Origin: Sternotherus odoratus | Taxonomy: Eukaryota > Chordata > Testudines > Kinosternidae | Length of the DNA stretch: 64,000 bases | Assembly: GCA_032164245.1 (NCBI GenBank) | Contig: JAVMKO010000004.1 | Coordinates: forward strand, 36,557,626 to 36,621,625 | Reading direction: 5' to 3' | In this document: piece after piece, positions 10,391 to 21,124 of the stretch | Layout: each line of letters begins with the position of its first letter | How positions within the stretch are numbered: the first letter of the stretch is position 1 | Translations under genes and position numbers: made by a program | Notes under the pieces: generated by a model | Databases searched by the model: none | What the model was told of the DNA's origin: nothing | The model's input: the letters and a program-made list of their open reading frames with translations, nothing else

Positions 10391-12229
10391 ACCCTTCTCT
10401 GACTTGCATGGAAGTTGTTGTGCCCAGTTACAATTACCAGTATCATGAAGAGGTGAATATTACCTTTTTTAACACAACCCACCATACCTAATTTTGCACT
10501 TTACAACAATCTTATACCAGTGTTTCTGTGTGCTCAATTAGAGTTTGGTCCAAAATCCATCAAAATCAATGCAAATAGTATTGAATATAATAAACAACAG
10601 ATTAAACCCTTACTGAACAGTTGACATCATTTCATTATACACCATCTATTTACCTTTTTAAACTTCCACATTCTACTATATGTGGTAAAATGTATATTTG
10701 CTGTGTAAAAAAACCAACCTGTTCACTGCACTATGGTTTTGACTAAATATTACTAGAAATACTAACACAATTTTTAAACTACCCAAGTTTGAACAATGTG
10801 AAAGTAAATTATTTTTGTATAATTTTTCCCTAAAAAATAGCACAAGAAAATAACCAAAGAGTCAGACATAAACAGAGTGGACTGACAGATATTAGTGAGG
10901 TTGATGTGTGTACCACAATATTTTTTAAACAGGGGCTGGTTAATCAAAAGAAAGATTCAGATTGAAATGTTTTTAGTAGCTCTCTGAAATGATACCAAAG
11001 GGATTAAAAGTGCATTCTGGGAAGCTAAAAATGAACAACAAAGAAAGGAAAATCCATAACTGCATCCTCCTATTTTATTTTGCAGGAATGCTGCTTTCTC
11101 CACAAGCAAAAGATCATCAGAACCCCTGTGCAATTTACACTTGGTAGTAAATATCTAAACAAGGCAAACAGCTACAGAATGCTAAAGGTACCTGATTCAT
11201 TTGATGGTGTTTATTTCTAAGTAATTAAATGGGGAAGCCAATGGGAAAAGATTAAGTGAGAGAAGAGTGGAGCAGTGTGTGGTCTTCTCAACACATGTGT
11301 GTCCAGTTAACTCAAAGTCTCACTTTCTATTTGCTGAGATTTTCCATTAATTCATTTATCTAGACAAGCTTCAAGGCCTCTTATTTTAAATTAAAATTTT
11401 TGAAACCAAAAGCAATGAGTAGTCTGATCCAGGTTTGACTTTACCTTGAGTTCTGCTTCCAAGGTTCATTTCTCCTATAAGTAATATGATGACCAGACAC
11501 ATCAGGAGCCTTTGTCAAAATTTTCCACAGCCTTGTTAGTATTAGTTTATCTGAAAGATGACTGTCTGAGTTTTGTTTTGGGAAGCTGTCCAGCAATTAT
11601 TTATCATGTAAGCCCTGAAAACAATTACTTATATGGGAAGTCATAACTCGTGCGAGTTGTCCCACTGAAGTAAATTATTAATATTCACTTAAATAAAGTT
11701 TACTTTTATGCGATTTACAGAATTGGACCCTAATATTGACATCAACTATTCAGTGATAAGGAACAAATGACAAATTTGTACTAAAAGCCAACTCACACTG
11801 TAGGTTTACATTCAAATTTTCACAAAATGTTTTAAATTAATTATCTCATCCTGCCTATCCCTCTGCTAGCCAACATGTCCAATTCCTCCTAATCCGTTGA
11901 TCCTCTGGTGCACAACAATCTACTGAAATATAACAAAAAACACAGCAATATGTAACAACGATCCAAGATTGCTCATAGTAATGTTCACATGGAATGATAG
12001 TCAACCATTTTTAAGACATTGTAACTGCTGTTCTAATAGGAAGTCATAAAACACAAGAAAGGAACTTAAATTTCTGAAAGATAATTTGATTCTTCCCGCA
12101 TAAATCTTACCAAACATAATTCATACCAAACTGTGGAATTTTCCACACATAAGGAGGCTTACCAACGGACAGTCTTGCAAACCAAGATTTGAGGACTTTA
12201 ATAGCTCAGATATAGGGGAGAGGTATATT
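10391..12229. other. No gene seen; AT-rich
   Basis: Long AT-rich stretch without open frames above background and without a repeat that I can name. Confidence 0.5.
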
Positions 12230-12334
12230 GCAGGAATGTGATGGGTAAAATTCTGTGGCCTGCATTGTGCAGGAGGTCAGACTAGAGGATCATAATGGTC
12301 CCTTCTGGCCTTAAAGTCTATGAGTCTATAAACC
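12230..12334 (+). mobile_element. CR1 LINE 3' tail
   Basis: 'Gtgatgggtaaaattctgtg', 'gcaggaggtcagactaga' and 'ggtcccttctggccttaa' form the conserved CR1 3'-UTR. It ends in the octamer-like 'gtctatgagtctata' that CR1 copies carry instead of a poly(A) tail. No coding sequence precedes it, so it is a strongly 5'-truncated copy. Confidence 0.85.
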
Positions 12335-12493
12335 ATATAAAACACAACATTCATTTCTTTGATTCTGAGTGACTCTTCCTTTTCAGCTCTTACTCACATG
12401 GAGCTTTGGTGGCCAACCACATCCTGTGAACAGCAAATAATCAAAGTGAATGGTTAAATAGCCCACAAACTAAACTTTGTTTGCATAAATTGC

Positions 12494-13179
12494 TGTAGTG
12501 GGGTGGCTGCCCCACGCCTGCAGAACAGGGGGTTAAAAACAGCTCTGAAGAGGGCTGTGGCTGGCAAAGGCTGATTGGGGAAGTAGCCACAGCTGGGGCC
12601 ATGACACAATCAGGCCACAGTTGGCCCTATAAGAGAACTATGGGCCAGAAGCTGGGGGCGTCTCAGTCCAGCCCTAGAGGGAGAAGGGCTAGCTGTCTGC
12701 AGGGAAGGTACCTGAACTGGAGCAGTGCTGGGAAATAGGGCAAGAGAACAGGGGAGCTCCAGCCTGGTAAAACCCCCAGGCTGCAGGCCTTGTCAAAGGC
12801 CCAAAAAGGTACTGGAGCTACAGAGGTGCAGCCAGAATTAGGCAAAGGCAGATGGTCCAACCTCCTTGCCGATGATGAGTGGCCATTACAGACTGCAGTC
12901 TGCCCCGGTAAGCAGGGGCTAGATGATGACTGGAAGTAGCCACTGAGGCAAGGTGGGTTTAGAGGGTTGGGGGGTTCCCCTGGGAGGAGAGACCCATCAT
13001 GTGGGGATACTTCTGGGGACAGCATCTGAAGGTAAAAGGGGCACCGGGGTCTGGGAGATATGCGGGGCTTGAGACAGGAGAGCCACTGGCCAGCAGAGGG
13101 CACTCCAAGCTGGAAAAGAGCTAATTCCCTAAAATGACCAGCAGGAGGCATCATGCTGGTGAGTCCTCACTTTGCTACA
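12494..13179 (+). mobile_element. Solo LTR, family A (intact ends)
   Basis: The 686-bp element starts TGTAGTGGGG and ends GCTACA, giving TG...CA ends within a TGTAG/CTACA inverted repeat. Flanking ATTGC at 12489-12493 and 13180-13184 is an exact 5-bp target duplication. A promoter-like 'tataagag' lies at 12630. A second intact copy is at 56938-57636 and a truncated one at 44128-44578, both antisense. No internal retroviral sequence is present, so it arose by LTR-LTR recombination. The 163-codon minus-strand frame across it is incidental. Confidence 0.9.
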
Positions 13180-13756
13180 ATTGCACATTGAATAGCTACA
13201 ATTAATATGTATTTTTTTTAAAACTGAAGTTTAGTCATGAATGATTAGAGAATACAAAACAGGGCTAGAACCCCAATCCTGAAAGTTGTTCTATGTGAAC
13301 AGGCCCCTAACAACAGCATGGATCACCACTGATTTCAGTAGGGATCCTTTTGGGTTGGAACAGCAGAAAAAATATGCAGGAGTAGGGCCTAAATTTCCAG
13401 TGAATAAGTCGATCAGTTCTAATCAGTATATGCTCTACCCTAAGTACAATACGTAAACTATGCTATATGGACCATATTTACATATATGCTGCTGTCTCTT
13501 TTTATCCATACGGAAGAATCTGCACCATGCCTCAACCTCCTGAACCATCAACTTACTAGGTGATAAACTGATCCTTTCCCTCCTGCCATCACAAAACTCT
13601 CCAGCATGGTTAGTGGCTATCAGATGGCTGGTACCACTGTTCCTCCTTTGTAACACTGAAGAACATATCTAAGAAAGGTGGCGCTACTCTCTGTCTCTCA
13701 CCATGCATGGCAATTATACACTGCTGCTGGATTATTTCTGGTGAGAACATTACACA
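13180..13756. other. No gene or classified repeat seen
   Basis: Unique-looking sequence between the solo LTR and the Helitron; short frames only. Confidence 0.45.
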
Positions 13757-14039
13757 TCTATATATATAAAAGTAAAATGGTGTATGCGTGTATGTATGCA
13801 TGTATGTATGTGCACTTACTCCTTCCACACCGTTTGAGCTAGAGACTTGAAATTTGGTACAGTTAGAGGTCTTAGAGTCCTAATCAGGGTAAGAGTCGAA
13901 TTTTTTTCAAATCTCACCTCTGACGCCCCCCCAGGGGTGAAATTCTTTAAAGCCCATTCACATCAGCTGGGCATTTGCTGTTCTCTGTGACATAGTTATC
14001 ATGTCATAATACCCCCCTCCAACGGACCCTGCATTTGCT

Positions 14040-14117
14040 CAGCTCTCTGCCCCTTCCCCCCTCCAATGGACCCCACACTCGCTCAGCTCTCTGCCCCCTC
14101 CCCACCTCCGACGGACC
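14040..14117. repeat. C-rich 43-bp minisatellite, left copy
   Basis: Two units beginning 'agctctctgcccc' and ending 'ctcc.a.ggacc' lie in tandem. The same pair recurs at 14610-14685 with only a few differences, so the G-rich array between is bracketed by direct repeats. Confidence 0.85.
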
Positions 14118-14608
14118 TGAGTTGGGTTTGGTCGGAGGGTAAGTGAGGTGGGGGTGTCGGGTTTGGTCAGGGGTAAGTGAGCCGGGGGTGTTGGGTTTGG
14201 TCTGGGGGTGTGGGAAGTGTCGGGGTGGGTGAGGGTGAGGTGTGGGTGTTGGGGTTGGTCAGGGGATGTTGGGTTTGGTGGGGGGGTAAGGTGGGGGTGT
14301 TGGGTTTGGTTGGGGGGTTGAGGAGGGGGGTCGGGGTTGGTCAAGGGGTAAGTGAGGTGTGGGTGTTTGGTTTGTTTGTGGTGGTAGGTAGGGGTGTCGG
14401 GTTTGGTTGGGGGGGGAAGTGAGGTGGATGTGTCAGGTTTGGTCTACAGGGGGTGAAGTGTGGGTGTTGGTCAGGGGGTGTTGGGGTTGGTAGGGGTTGA
14501 CGTGGGGGTGTTGGGTTTGGGTGGGGGGTGAAAATGTGAGTCGGTCGAGGGATAAGTGAGGTGGGGGTGTTTGGTTTGGTCGGGGGGGTGAGATGGGGGT
14601 GTCAGGTT
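14118..14608 (+). repeat. G-rich minisatellite inside Helitron
   Basis: About 490 bases made of degenerate units of roughly 40 bases: 'gtaagtgaggtgggggtg' followed by 'tcgggtttggt'. Plus-strand G runs of three to eight bases occur many times, meeting the general pattern for G-quadruplex formation. Long frames on both strands (GVGVG- and PNPT-like peptides) are artefacts of the repeat. Confidence 0.85.
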
Positions 14609-14609
14609 T

Positions 14610-14685
14610 GCTCTCTGCCCCCTCCCCCCTCCAATGGACCCCGCACTCGCTCAGCTCTCTGCCCCCTCCCCACCTCCGATGGACC
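14610..14685. repeat. C-rich 43-bp minisatellite, right copy
   Basis: Near-identical to 14040-14117 and immediately precedes the Helitron 3' hairpin. Confidence 0.85.
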
Positions 14686-14969
14686 CGAGCAACGCCGGGT
14701 ATTTTCGCTAGTATTCTATAAGGGTCACTGTTACTACGTAAGCTCTCATCCTGGAGGTATTATGGCTATTTCTCACTTCCACAAACATCATGCCTTCAAA
14801 CATGCTGCCATGGGGGTTATGCTAGTCTTCCTGACCCCTTGATTTGGCTATATCCTTCAACAAAAACAATCATATTTTAATTTTGTACTAGACATCCTGG
14901 GAATTTCCCTGCACAAAGTTCTTCCCAATTCAAGAAACTGCTACCTTCCAAAAATGTGCACTGTAAAAA

Positions 14970-15035
14970 TCTTCATTCTGCAAAACTAAATAAGTAGCAC
15001 CACTAACTTCACTTGCCATATGCAAGCATATGGTT
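14970..15035 (+). repeat. Local direct repeat, copy 1
   Basis: About 60 bases around 'caaaactaaataagtagcac' and 'cactaacttcacttgccata' recur 193 bases downstream at 15163-15217 with few differences. Confidence 0.85.
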
Positions 15036-15162
15036 CTCAAAAGAACAAAACCAAGTAACAAATGCAGCCTTCAGTAAGTACCAAAGTGGCAAGATGGAAT
15101 ATCTTTTGCTGGAACAAAAAATACAATAATTCTGTGCCGGATACTCTTTCACTCTTCACTTT

Positions 15163-15217
15163 GCAAAACTAAATAAGTAACACCACTAACTTCACTTGCC
15201 ATACGCAAGCATATTGT
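15163..15217 (+). repeat. Local direct repeat, copy 2
   Basis: Partner of 14970-15035. Its homology stops just before the MITE that starts at 15221. Confidence 0.85.
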
Positions 15218-15220
15218 TAA

Positions 15221-15342
15221 TAGGGTTGCCAACCTTCCAAGATTGTCCTGGTGTCTCCAGGAATTAAAGATTAATCTTTAATTAAAGATTATGTCATGTG
15301 ATGAAACTGCTAGGAAATGTCCAACTAAAATTGGCAACCCTA
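15221..15342. mobile_element. Small MITE with perfect 12-bp inverted ends
   Basis: TAGGGTTGCCAA at 15221 and TTGGCAACCCTA ending at 15342 are perfect inverted repeats over 122 bp. If TA is read as the target duplication, the ends are GGGTTGCCAA, which would fit a Tc1/mariner-type insertion; the superfamily is not certain. An internal 'ttaatctttaattaaagatt' palindrome is present. Confidence 0.75.
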
Positions 15343-15915
15343 ACCCTAATCAATCAAAAACTCTATGCAAGACTTAGTTACACAATCTCAGCAAAAGTTT
15401 TATAAAGCAATAGCTATTTAATACGTTTGTTTAGTATTTCTCGGCAAACACTGTATGGAGTACCTTGCCTACATGGAAATATAACACCATTAGATACAGT
15501 TTAATTGAACTTTATCCAGCTTGTGCAACATATTCCTGATCTGCTATCCCTGAAAGCAGACTACCAGCTGTAACAAACTGGTGTGTGGTTTTGTTATATG
15601 AGTAAATGTCTATTACAAAGATGAAGCCACAAAATGCATTCTCAGTTGCAACTAACAAAATTCTAACTCAGGTCTCCAAAGTTGAAAGGCTAATCATATA
15701 ATTAACCAACTGTGACATTTATCTGCTCCCTTGAGGCACATTTTGTTAAATACAAAAAGAAAAATCCAGTGTACACAAACAAAAGAATGAAAAATGAACA
15801 CTGTTCCATCAAATGAAAAGTAGGTGACTGAGGGAGAAACTGAAAACCAACTTTTTTGGTAGCGACTATTTTATTGTTCTGTGTTTACAGTGTCTTTTGT
15901 TGATGGAATGTTTAC
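15343..15915. other. No gene or classified repeat seen
   Basis: AT-rich unique-looking sequence between two DNA elements. Confidence 0.45.
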
Positions 15916-16677
15916 TAGGGCTGTCAAGCAATTAAAAATAACAATTGCAGTATTAGAAAAAATAATCATGATTAATCACACGATTAATTGCACTATTAAA
16001 CAATAGTAGAATACCATTTATTTAAATATTTTTGAATATTTTCTACATTTTCAAATATATTGATTTCAACTACAACACAGAATACAAAGTATACAATGCT
16101 CACTTTATTTTTATTACAAATATTTGCACTATAAAAAAACAATAGCATTTTTCAATTCACTTAATGCAAGTACTGTAGTGCAATCTTATTATCATGAAAG
16201 TTGAACTTTTGGGTGACATTGTAAATAAAAAAGGGCAGCATTCTCTCCTATAAATGTAAACAAACTTGTTTCTCTTAGCGATGGCTGAACAAGAAGTAGG
16301 ACTGAGTGGACTTGTAGGCTCTGAAGTTTTCTACATTGTTTTGTTTTTGGATGCAGTTCTGTAACCAAAAAAATCTAAATTTGACAATTGCAGTGTCACG
16401 ACAAAGAGATTGCACTACAGTACTTGTATGAGATAAATTGAAAAATACTATTTTTTTATCATTTTTACAATGCAAAGATTTTTAATCAAAAATGATATAC
16501 ACTGATTTCAGTTACAATACAGAATACAATATATATGCAAATATAGAAAAACATCCAAAATATTTAACAAATTTCAATTGGCATTATATAGTTTAACAGT
16601 GCGATTAAATCTGCGATCAATCACAATTAATTTTTGAGTTAATCATGTGAATTAATTGAAATTAATCGGCATCCCTA
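15916..16677. mobile_element. Non-autonomous hAT-type element with long inverted arms, copy 1
   Basis: The element starts TAGGGCTGTCAA and ends CATCCCTA. The flanks 'atgtttac' and 'gtgattac' agree at 6 of 8 positions, a decayed 8-bp duplication. The outer arms, over roughly 150-200 bp each, are inverted copies of each other (for example 'acaacacagaatacaaagt' on the left and its complement on the right) around a unique centre. The second copy, at 49792-50532, has an exact 8-bp duplication. No transposase is encoded. Confidence 0.85.
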
Positions 16678-17395
16678 GTGATTACCCCAGTTTGGAGCTT
16701 CTAGACACTATGTTAATACAAATAAATAAAATAATAACAATGGAACCTACATTATTCTTCATCATACAGTGCAGCAGGTGTGAAAGAAATGTGAAAGTAG
16801 CAGTGCATATAGGAACACCCACTCTTAATATAGCAGCAAGCCACATATGGCAGAACTCACTTATAGTGGTTTCAGATATACTGATACCTCATTTAAAATG
16901 AAAGAGAAGTTGTTTCAATACATTGTTCATGGTAGTGTAATGCCAGCAGCATACTGAACACTTCACAGATGGGTAAGATGACACAAATCATTAACATTTA
17001 GACAGCCATAAGAAAGTTGCAGTAGTTACAGTGAACCCCTTTTTTAGTTCTAGGATAGCTGTAAAGATTTTCATTAACAAAGGGTTCCAGTGTTGTGCAC
17101 CTACAGTGGTCACCATTAAAGTTCTCAGTTACTTTAGACAGCTACATATTACACCTGCGTGTTTTCAGTTTTAGTAAGCGATTTGCACATTCTCAGAACT
17201 GCAATGATTTCACCAACTACTGTACTGTTGCACGTTTTATTAAGACAGTTCATCCCAATCACAGTTTGTGCCAGCCAGCTAATTTTCTTTGCTTGTCACA
17301 GTTAATTCAATTACAAAACAAGACTGGCTCTGGAAAACCTTTCACTCTAGATTTGATGACTGGCACCATTCTTTTTTAGCACATACTTTGTAGAC
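16678..17395. other. No gene recognised
   Basis: A 94-codon frame at 17095-17379 (plus) has no visible domain and sits in AT-rich DNA, so I do not call it. Confidence 0.45.
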
Positions 17396-17970
17396 GGTGC
17401 TTTGTCTGTGCCAAAAGGCGCACTCACTGCAGGTGCCAAAAGGCGCACTCATTGCAGCCTCTTCCTGGCTGTCCTGTGGATTAACTCTGGCAAGATGTTG
17501 TGCCCTCTTTGGCAGTGCCCCTTCCATCATCATCTCACCCTGTGGCCCCTCTTGTTCCAGAAACCACAGCCTCCTCTTTATGACTCAGCCCCCTGGTGGG
17601 TCACTGTGGGGTTTCCCCTTCTCGGGTTTCCCAAAGTCCTTCTGCACAAGCAGTTTCAGGCAGTCCTCTCCAGCACTGCCCTTTGGTGCCACTTTCCTGG
17701 TGGCCAGTAGGGGAACCTAGGCCTGCCCATTACTCAGGTTCTACTCTACTTCTACCTCAACCCAGCAGTTCTGAGCTTTCCTCTCACTGCTCCTTCCTTA
17801 CTTCTTACAACTCCTGGTTCTCCTCCTTTCTCTGGGTGTACCAGCTCCAAATCCTGTTCCTACTCTCCTGGGTACCATTAGCAATGAGGTCCCAGCCCTC
17901 CCTTGGTTCTCCTCCAGGTGCAGCCTGGGCTGTTAATAGGCTTATCTGACCAATTTAACCCCTTCTAATA
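17396..17970 (-). repeat. LTR-like block, antisense (tentative)
   Basis: A GC-richer, pyrimidine-rich island in AT-rich DNA. On the minus strand it reads like the purine-rich U3/R part of turtle LTR elements, with 'ggttaaattggtcagataag' near one end. Overlapping frames of about 100 codons in several phases reflect the composition. Ends and target duplication are not identified. Confidence 0.35.
17408..17457 (+). repeat. 25-bp tandem duplication
   Basis: 'Gtgccaaaaggcgcactca' plus six further bases occurs twice back to back (17408-17432 and 17433-17457) with one difference. Each unit contains a small palindrome, GTGCC...GGCGC. Confidence 0.9.
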
Positions 17971-19061
17971 CTGTGGAGGATGGACATCCCATCAGTCTTA
18001 TTGAAATTTTTTTAAAAAAATCTTAAACTGCAACCACTAACCAGACCTACAGATATAAAATAGGTTGAGTAGGAATACAACTAACATCTAATTATTTGTA
18101 CAACATTGACACAAGACCACACTTTAGTATTAATGTTAAATAAAACTTTTGCTGACAGCAATGTTGACATGTTATGACATCTGGCACTTTTCTAAAAATA
18201 ATGGAGTTCATTTTCTTATTCTGTAATGAGATATCTTGAAATCTAACAGCTCCTGAAGTATTAGTAGCACATACACATTTAAAATCATTCCACCTCTGGT
18301 TTCTTCTATATTGATTATTTTTAAACTTATCAATAGGCTAGAAATAAATGGCCAAATTCTGGACTAGTTTATACTATGTGCAACCTGGCTGCAGATCATG
18401 GGATTCCATTGGGTGCAAGTCAGTGCAGAATCGGAACCAAAGGTTTTGACCGCCGAAAAGTTACATTAGGCTTCCAAACCTCACAGAGGCTTATTTTTCA
18501 TGGTTTACTCCTCTGGCCCCATGGATGTCCAACTTACTCTTTGACTGAATGAAACCTAAAAATTTTGGATCCTTTTTTATTCAACTAAAAACCCACACAA
18601 GTTTGGAGAATCTCACATAAACAGACACGAGAGGCTTTGGTAAAGCTGCAGACAACAGTTCTCATTTTCTTTATGTTGCAAAAATAAACTTTTAGTTTGT
18701 TTTCCTTATTATTACCTCTTCTCTTATAAACTCAGCCACACACAAAATTTTTCTAAATAGAGTGTGGGTTAATGGTTTAAAACTTGGGGCTACATTTTTC
18801 TCATGCATGCGCTCACAGAAAGCCCCACACATTCAGCTGGGGAAGAATTTGGCTCCTAGAGATAAATTGTCTAAAGTGATTAATTCTGTGTATATTTCTG
18901 GGATTATTTTTTTAAAGTGGGCTGTTTTGCCAAGATAAATTAGCCTTGATGTTTGGTTAAGTTAGATACAATTCTCCCAAACAACAACAGGAAGTGCTTT
19001 GCTGCAGTGCAATTATAAATCTTTATCTCTTTCTTCCAAACAGAAAACGCTGGTTGTCGCT
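17971..19061. other. No gene or classified repeat seen
   Basis: AT-rich with T runs; nothing recognised. Confidence 0.5.
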
Positions 19062-19351
19062 AAAGGCATGTCCATTCTGCAATAAAAAACTCAAGGCACC
19101 AAGTCTCAGAGCCTGGGTCAATTGACTCAGGCTCTTGAGGCTTGGTCTCAGGGAAAAACTTGCAATGTAGACATTCAGGCTCAGTCTGGAGGTGGGCGGG
19201 GCTGAGACCCATTGCCCTGGCAGGGTCTCAAAGCTAGGACTCCAGCCCAAGCCAGAAAATCTACACTGCATTTTTTGGCGCCGTAAACCCAAATCAGCTG
19301 ATCCAGGCCAGCTGTGGCCAGGCCACAGATCTTTGCAGTGTAGATGTACCC
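19062..19351. mobile_element. MITE with 'ctacactgcaa' ends, copy 1
   Basis: The left end AAGGCATGTCCATTCTGCAA and the right end (reverse complement AGGGTACATCTACACTGCAA) form imperfect 20-bp inverted repeats. The interior has the palindromic 'gcctgggt'/'aggctc' and 'ccagcccaagcc' phrases seen in a common turtle MITE. The element resembles the interrupted one at 59696-60217. Confidence 0.65.
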
Positions 19352-19928
19352 TATGGGGCAGAAAAAGGTATTACTTGAGTGACTATAACATAGGTAAATT
19401 GGATGAGTGTGGACCAGAAGAACGCTTTGTGAATTTATAAGAGACAGAACTGTGCATATTTTAATATGAGATTAAAGGATTTAGGGCCAAGACGGTAAAC
19501 CAAGTAAGTGTTAATCCATTTACTTCCAGCCTGGTACAAAGCAGCACTATGAATCCTTTGTGCTACTTACATTAAACTATGTGGTTACTGATGGCTTTGC
19601 AAACTGCAAGCTTGACATCCTTGTGCACTGCCCAGACAAAACTCTTATTGATTTCAATGGATGTAAAACCCAATTTAAGGAAAGCCAGATAAGGCTCTTC
19701 ATATCATTCCACTGCAGAGAGAAATCTTTGCATTCAAACTGACTTAAAGGGGAAATAATGCCTAAAAATAACGCTGGACACAAAGACCCAAACTAATGCT
19801 CATCATACTCAGGTCACAATGTATCCTCATATTGATTGGTATTACTATGAAGTAATTATCCTGTTGCAAATTTGATTTTCAAACAGACCCTGCTCTAGTA
19901 AATTTAAGCCTATTGTGCCTATGCTTTA
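19352..19928. other. No gene or classified repeat seen
   Basis: Short overlapping frames at 19560-19783 on both strands have no domain. Confidence 0.45.
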
Positions 19929-19961
19929 ATCCAGTCCTGACTGGCTGGCGAGTGTGCATAT

Positions 19962-20010
<49 letters not shown>

Positions 20011-20036
20011 CCCGGAGAAATCAATCAGGACTGGAT
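19929..20036. repeat. (GACA)n tract between perfect 12-bp inverted repeats
   Basis: A GA then GACA tract at 19962-20010 is bracketed by ATCCAGTCCTGA (19929-19940) and TCAGGACTGGAT (20025-20036), which can pair to close a hairpin over the microsatellite. Confidence 0.85.
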
Positions 20037-20778
20037 AAGTATATCTCTATAGATAATATATATCATAGAAACAAACACAATATATTAACTAAAATTGAAG
20101 GTTGTTGTAGAAACCTGTCCCACAGGTTTCAAAAATTACTAATAGCATGAAAAAAATATTGTCACACAGTACATTGTTGGGCATAAGCCTCCTCATGTCT
20201 CTAGAAGTGTTTAAAATTATTTTTATCCACTCTCACCCTTTTACACAATTCTACATTTTTTTCTCTGTGATATTGCTTTACTTTAGTGGACTGAGAAGCT
20301 TAAAAGCATCATAAAAGGAAAATATGCACACCCTGCCAAACATAGAAGGGCCAAGTTGTTTTATTTATTTATACTTCTCAATGAATCTATCATATATTCT
20401 AAGCACAATACTTCTGCTTAAAACAAACAAATATCACTACGTTAAAAATAATGTCACATGAATTTTGTATTATGATTTCATACAACACTGAAACTCCAAC
20501 TTATGGACAAAACAGAATAAACATCAAACCTTAAAAATCCTAGTCATTCTTCACCACAGCTTCATTCAGCTTCAAATCAAAGTCCACCCAGATTGGAGAA
20601 TTACAATGAACCTACACAGCATAGTGTACGTGCAGTAACTTCCTGGTCTGAAGTTTTTCTAACTAGCTATCTCCAGGTGCCTGAGAAGGATTATGGTCAC
20701 TTGGAATGTGTTGTCATTCTAATTTGCTGCACATTCACTCCTCTGTCAGGAAACAGGCAGAGTTTCCATGAGATGCTA
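20037..20778. other. No gene or classified repeat seen
   Basis: AT-rich sequence ending at the 13-bp duplication (20766-20778) of the next insertion. Confidence 0.45.
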
Positions 20779-20946
20779 AGAATCAGAGAGGTAGCCGTGT
20801 TAGTCTGGAATAGCAGAGGTAACAAAGTCCTGTGGCACCTTAAAGACTAACTATAAAGTTTTGAAGCATAAGCTTTTGTGGGCTAATACCCACTTCATCG
20901 GATCTGACGAAGTGGGTATTAGCCCACGAAAGTTTATGCTTCAAAA
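20779..20946 (-). mobile_element. PLE 3'-end copy with head-to-head inversion
   Basis: An exact 13-bp duplication CCATGAGATGCTA (20766-20778 and 20947-20959) frames the insert. Bases 20779-20903 are the PLE 3' end on the minus strand. Bases 20904-20946 repeat its first 43 bases on the plus strand, giving a near-perfect palindrome of about 85 bases centred near 20903. The plus-strand part has the full hammerhead-like core: CTGACGA at 20904-20910, stem II GTGGG/CCCAC (20912-20916 and 20923-20927), GAAA at 20928-20931 and a 3-bp stem III with TTAT loop. Confidence 0.85.
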
Positions 20947-21124
20947 CCATGAGATGCTAGTGGACATTTTGGCAACATTTTATGACCCACCAAAGTCATC
21001 TGACATATGATGGAGCAGGAGGAGAAGGCAGAGAAGTAGGAATACCTTGGGATGGCAGACTCACACTGGCTGATGTTGCTCAGTACACTCAGCATCATTG
21101 TGGATGCCCCCTACATAGACTGAC

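Larger units (their letters stand above)
13757..14711 (+). mobile_element. Complete non-autonomous Helitron, 955 bp
   Basis: The 5' end TCTATATATATAAAAG follows an A. The 3' end is CTAG at 14708-14711, followed by T, matching the Helitron rule of TC...CTRR inserted between A and T. A short hairpin precedes the 3' end: ACCCG (14683-14687 region) pairs with CGGGT around the AGCAACGC loop. There is no Rep/helicase coding sequence, so any movement relied on enzymes supplied elsewhere. The interior holds a C-rich minisatellite and a large G-rich array. An inverted copy of its 5' end is at 1-147. Confidence 0.88.

Noticed and set aside
12663..13154. 163-codon minus frame
   Set aside because: It lies within the intact solo LTR 12494-13179, antisense to it.
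14039..14842. Frames rich in Val-Gly on one strand and Pro-Asn-Thr on the other
   Set aside because: Products of the G-rich minisatellite in the Helitron.
17342..17949. Three overlapping frames of 102-117 codons plus a 63-codon minus frame
   Set aside because: A GC-rich LTR-like block with a 25-bp tandem duplication; no phase shows a domain.
20787..20904. First taken for a tRNA-derived SINE because of its short, fixed length
   Set aside because: It has no tRNA-like boxes, and the same sequence follows the PLE reverse transcriptase at 37821, so a PLE 3' end fits better.
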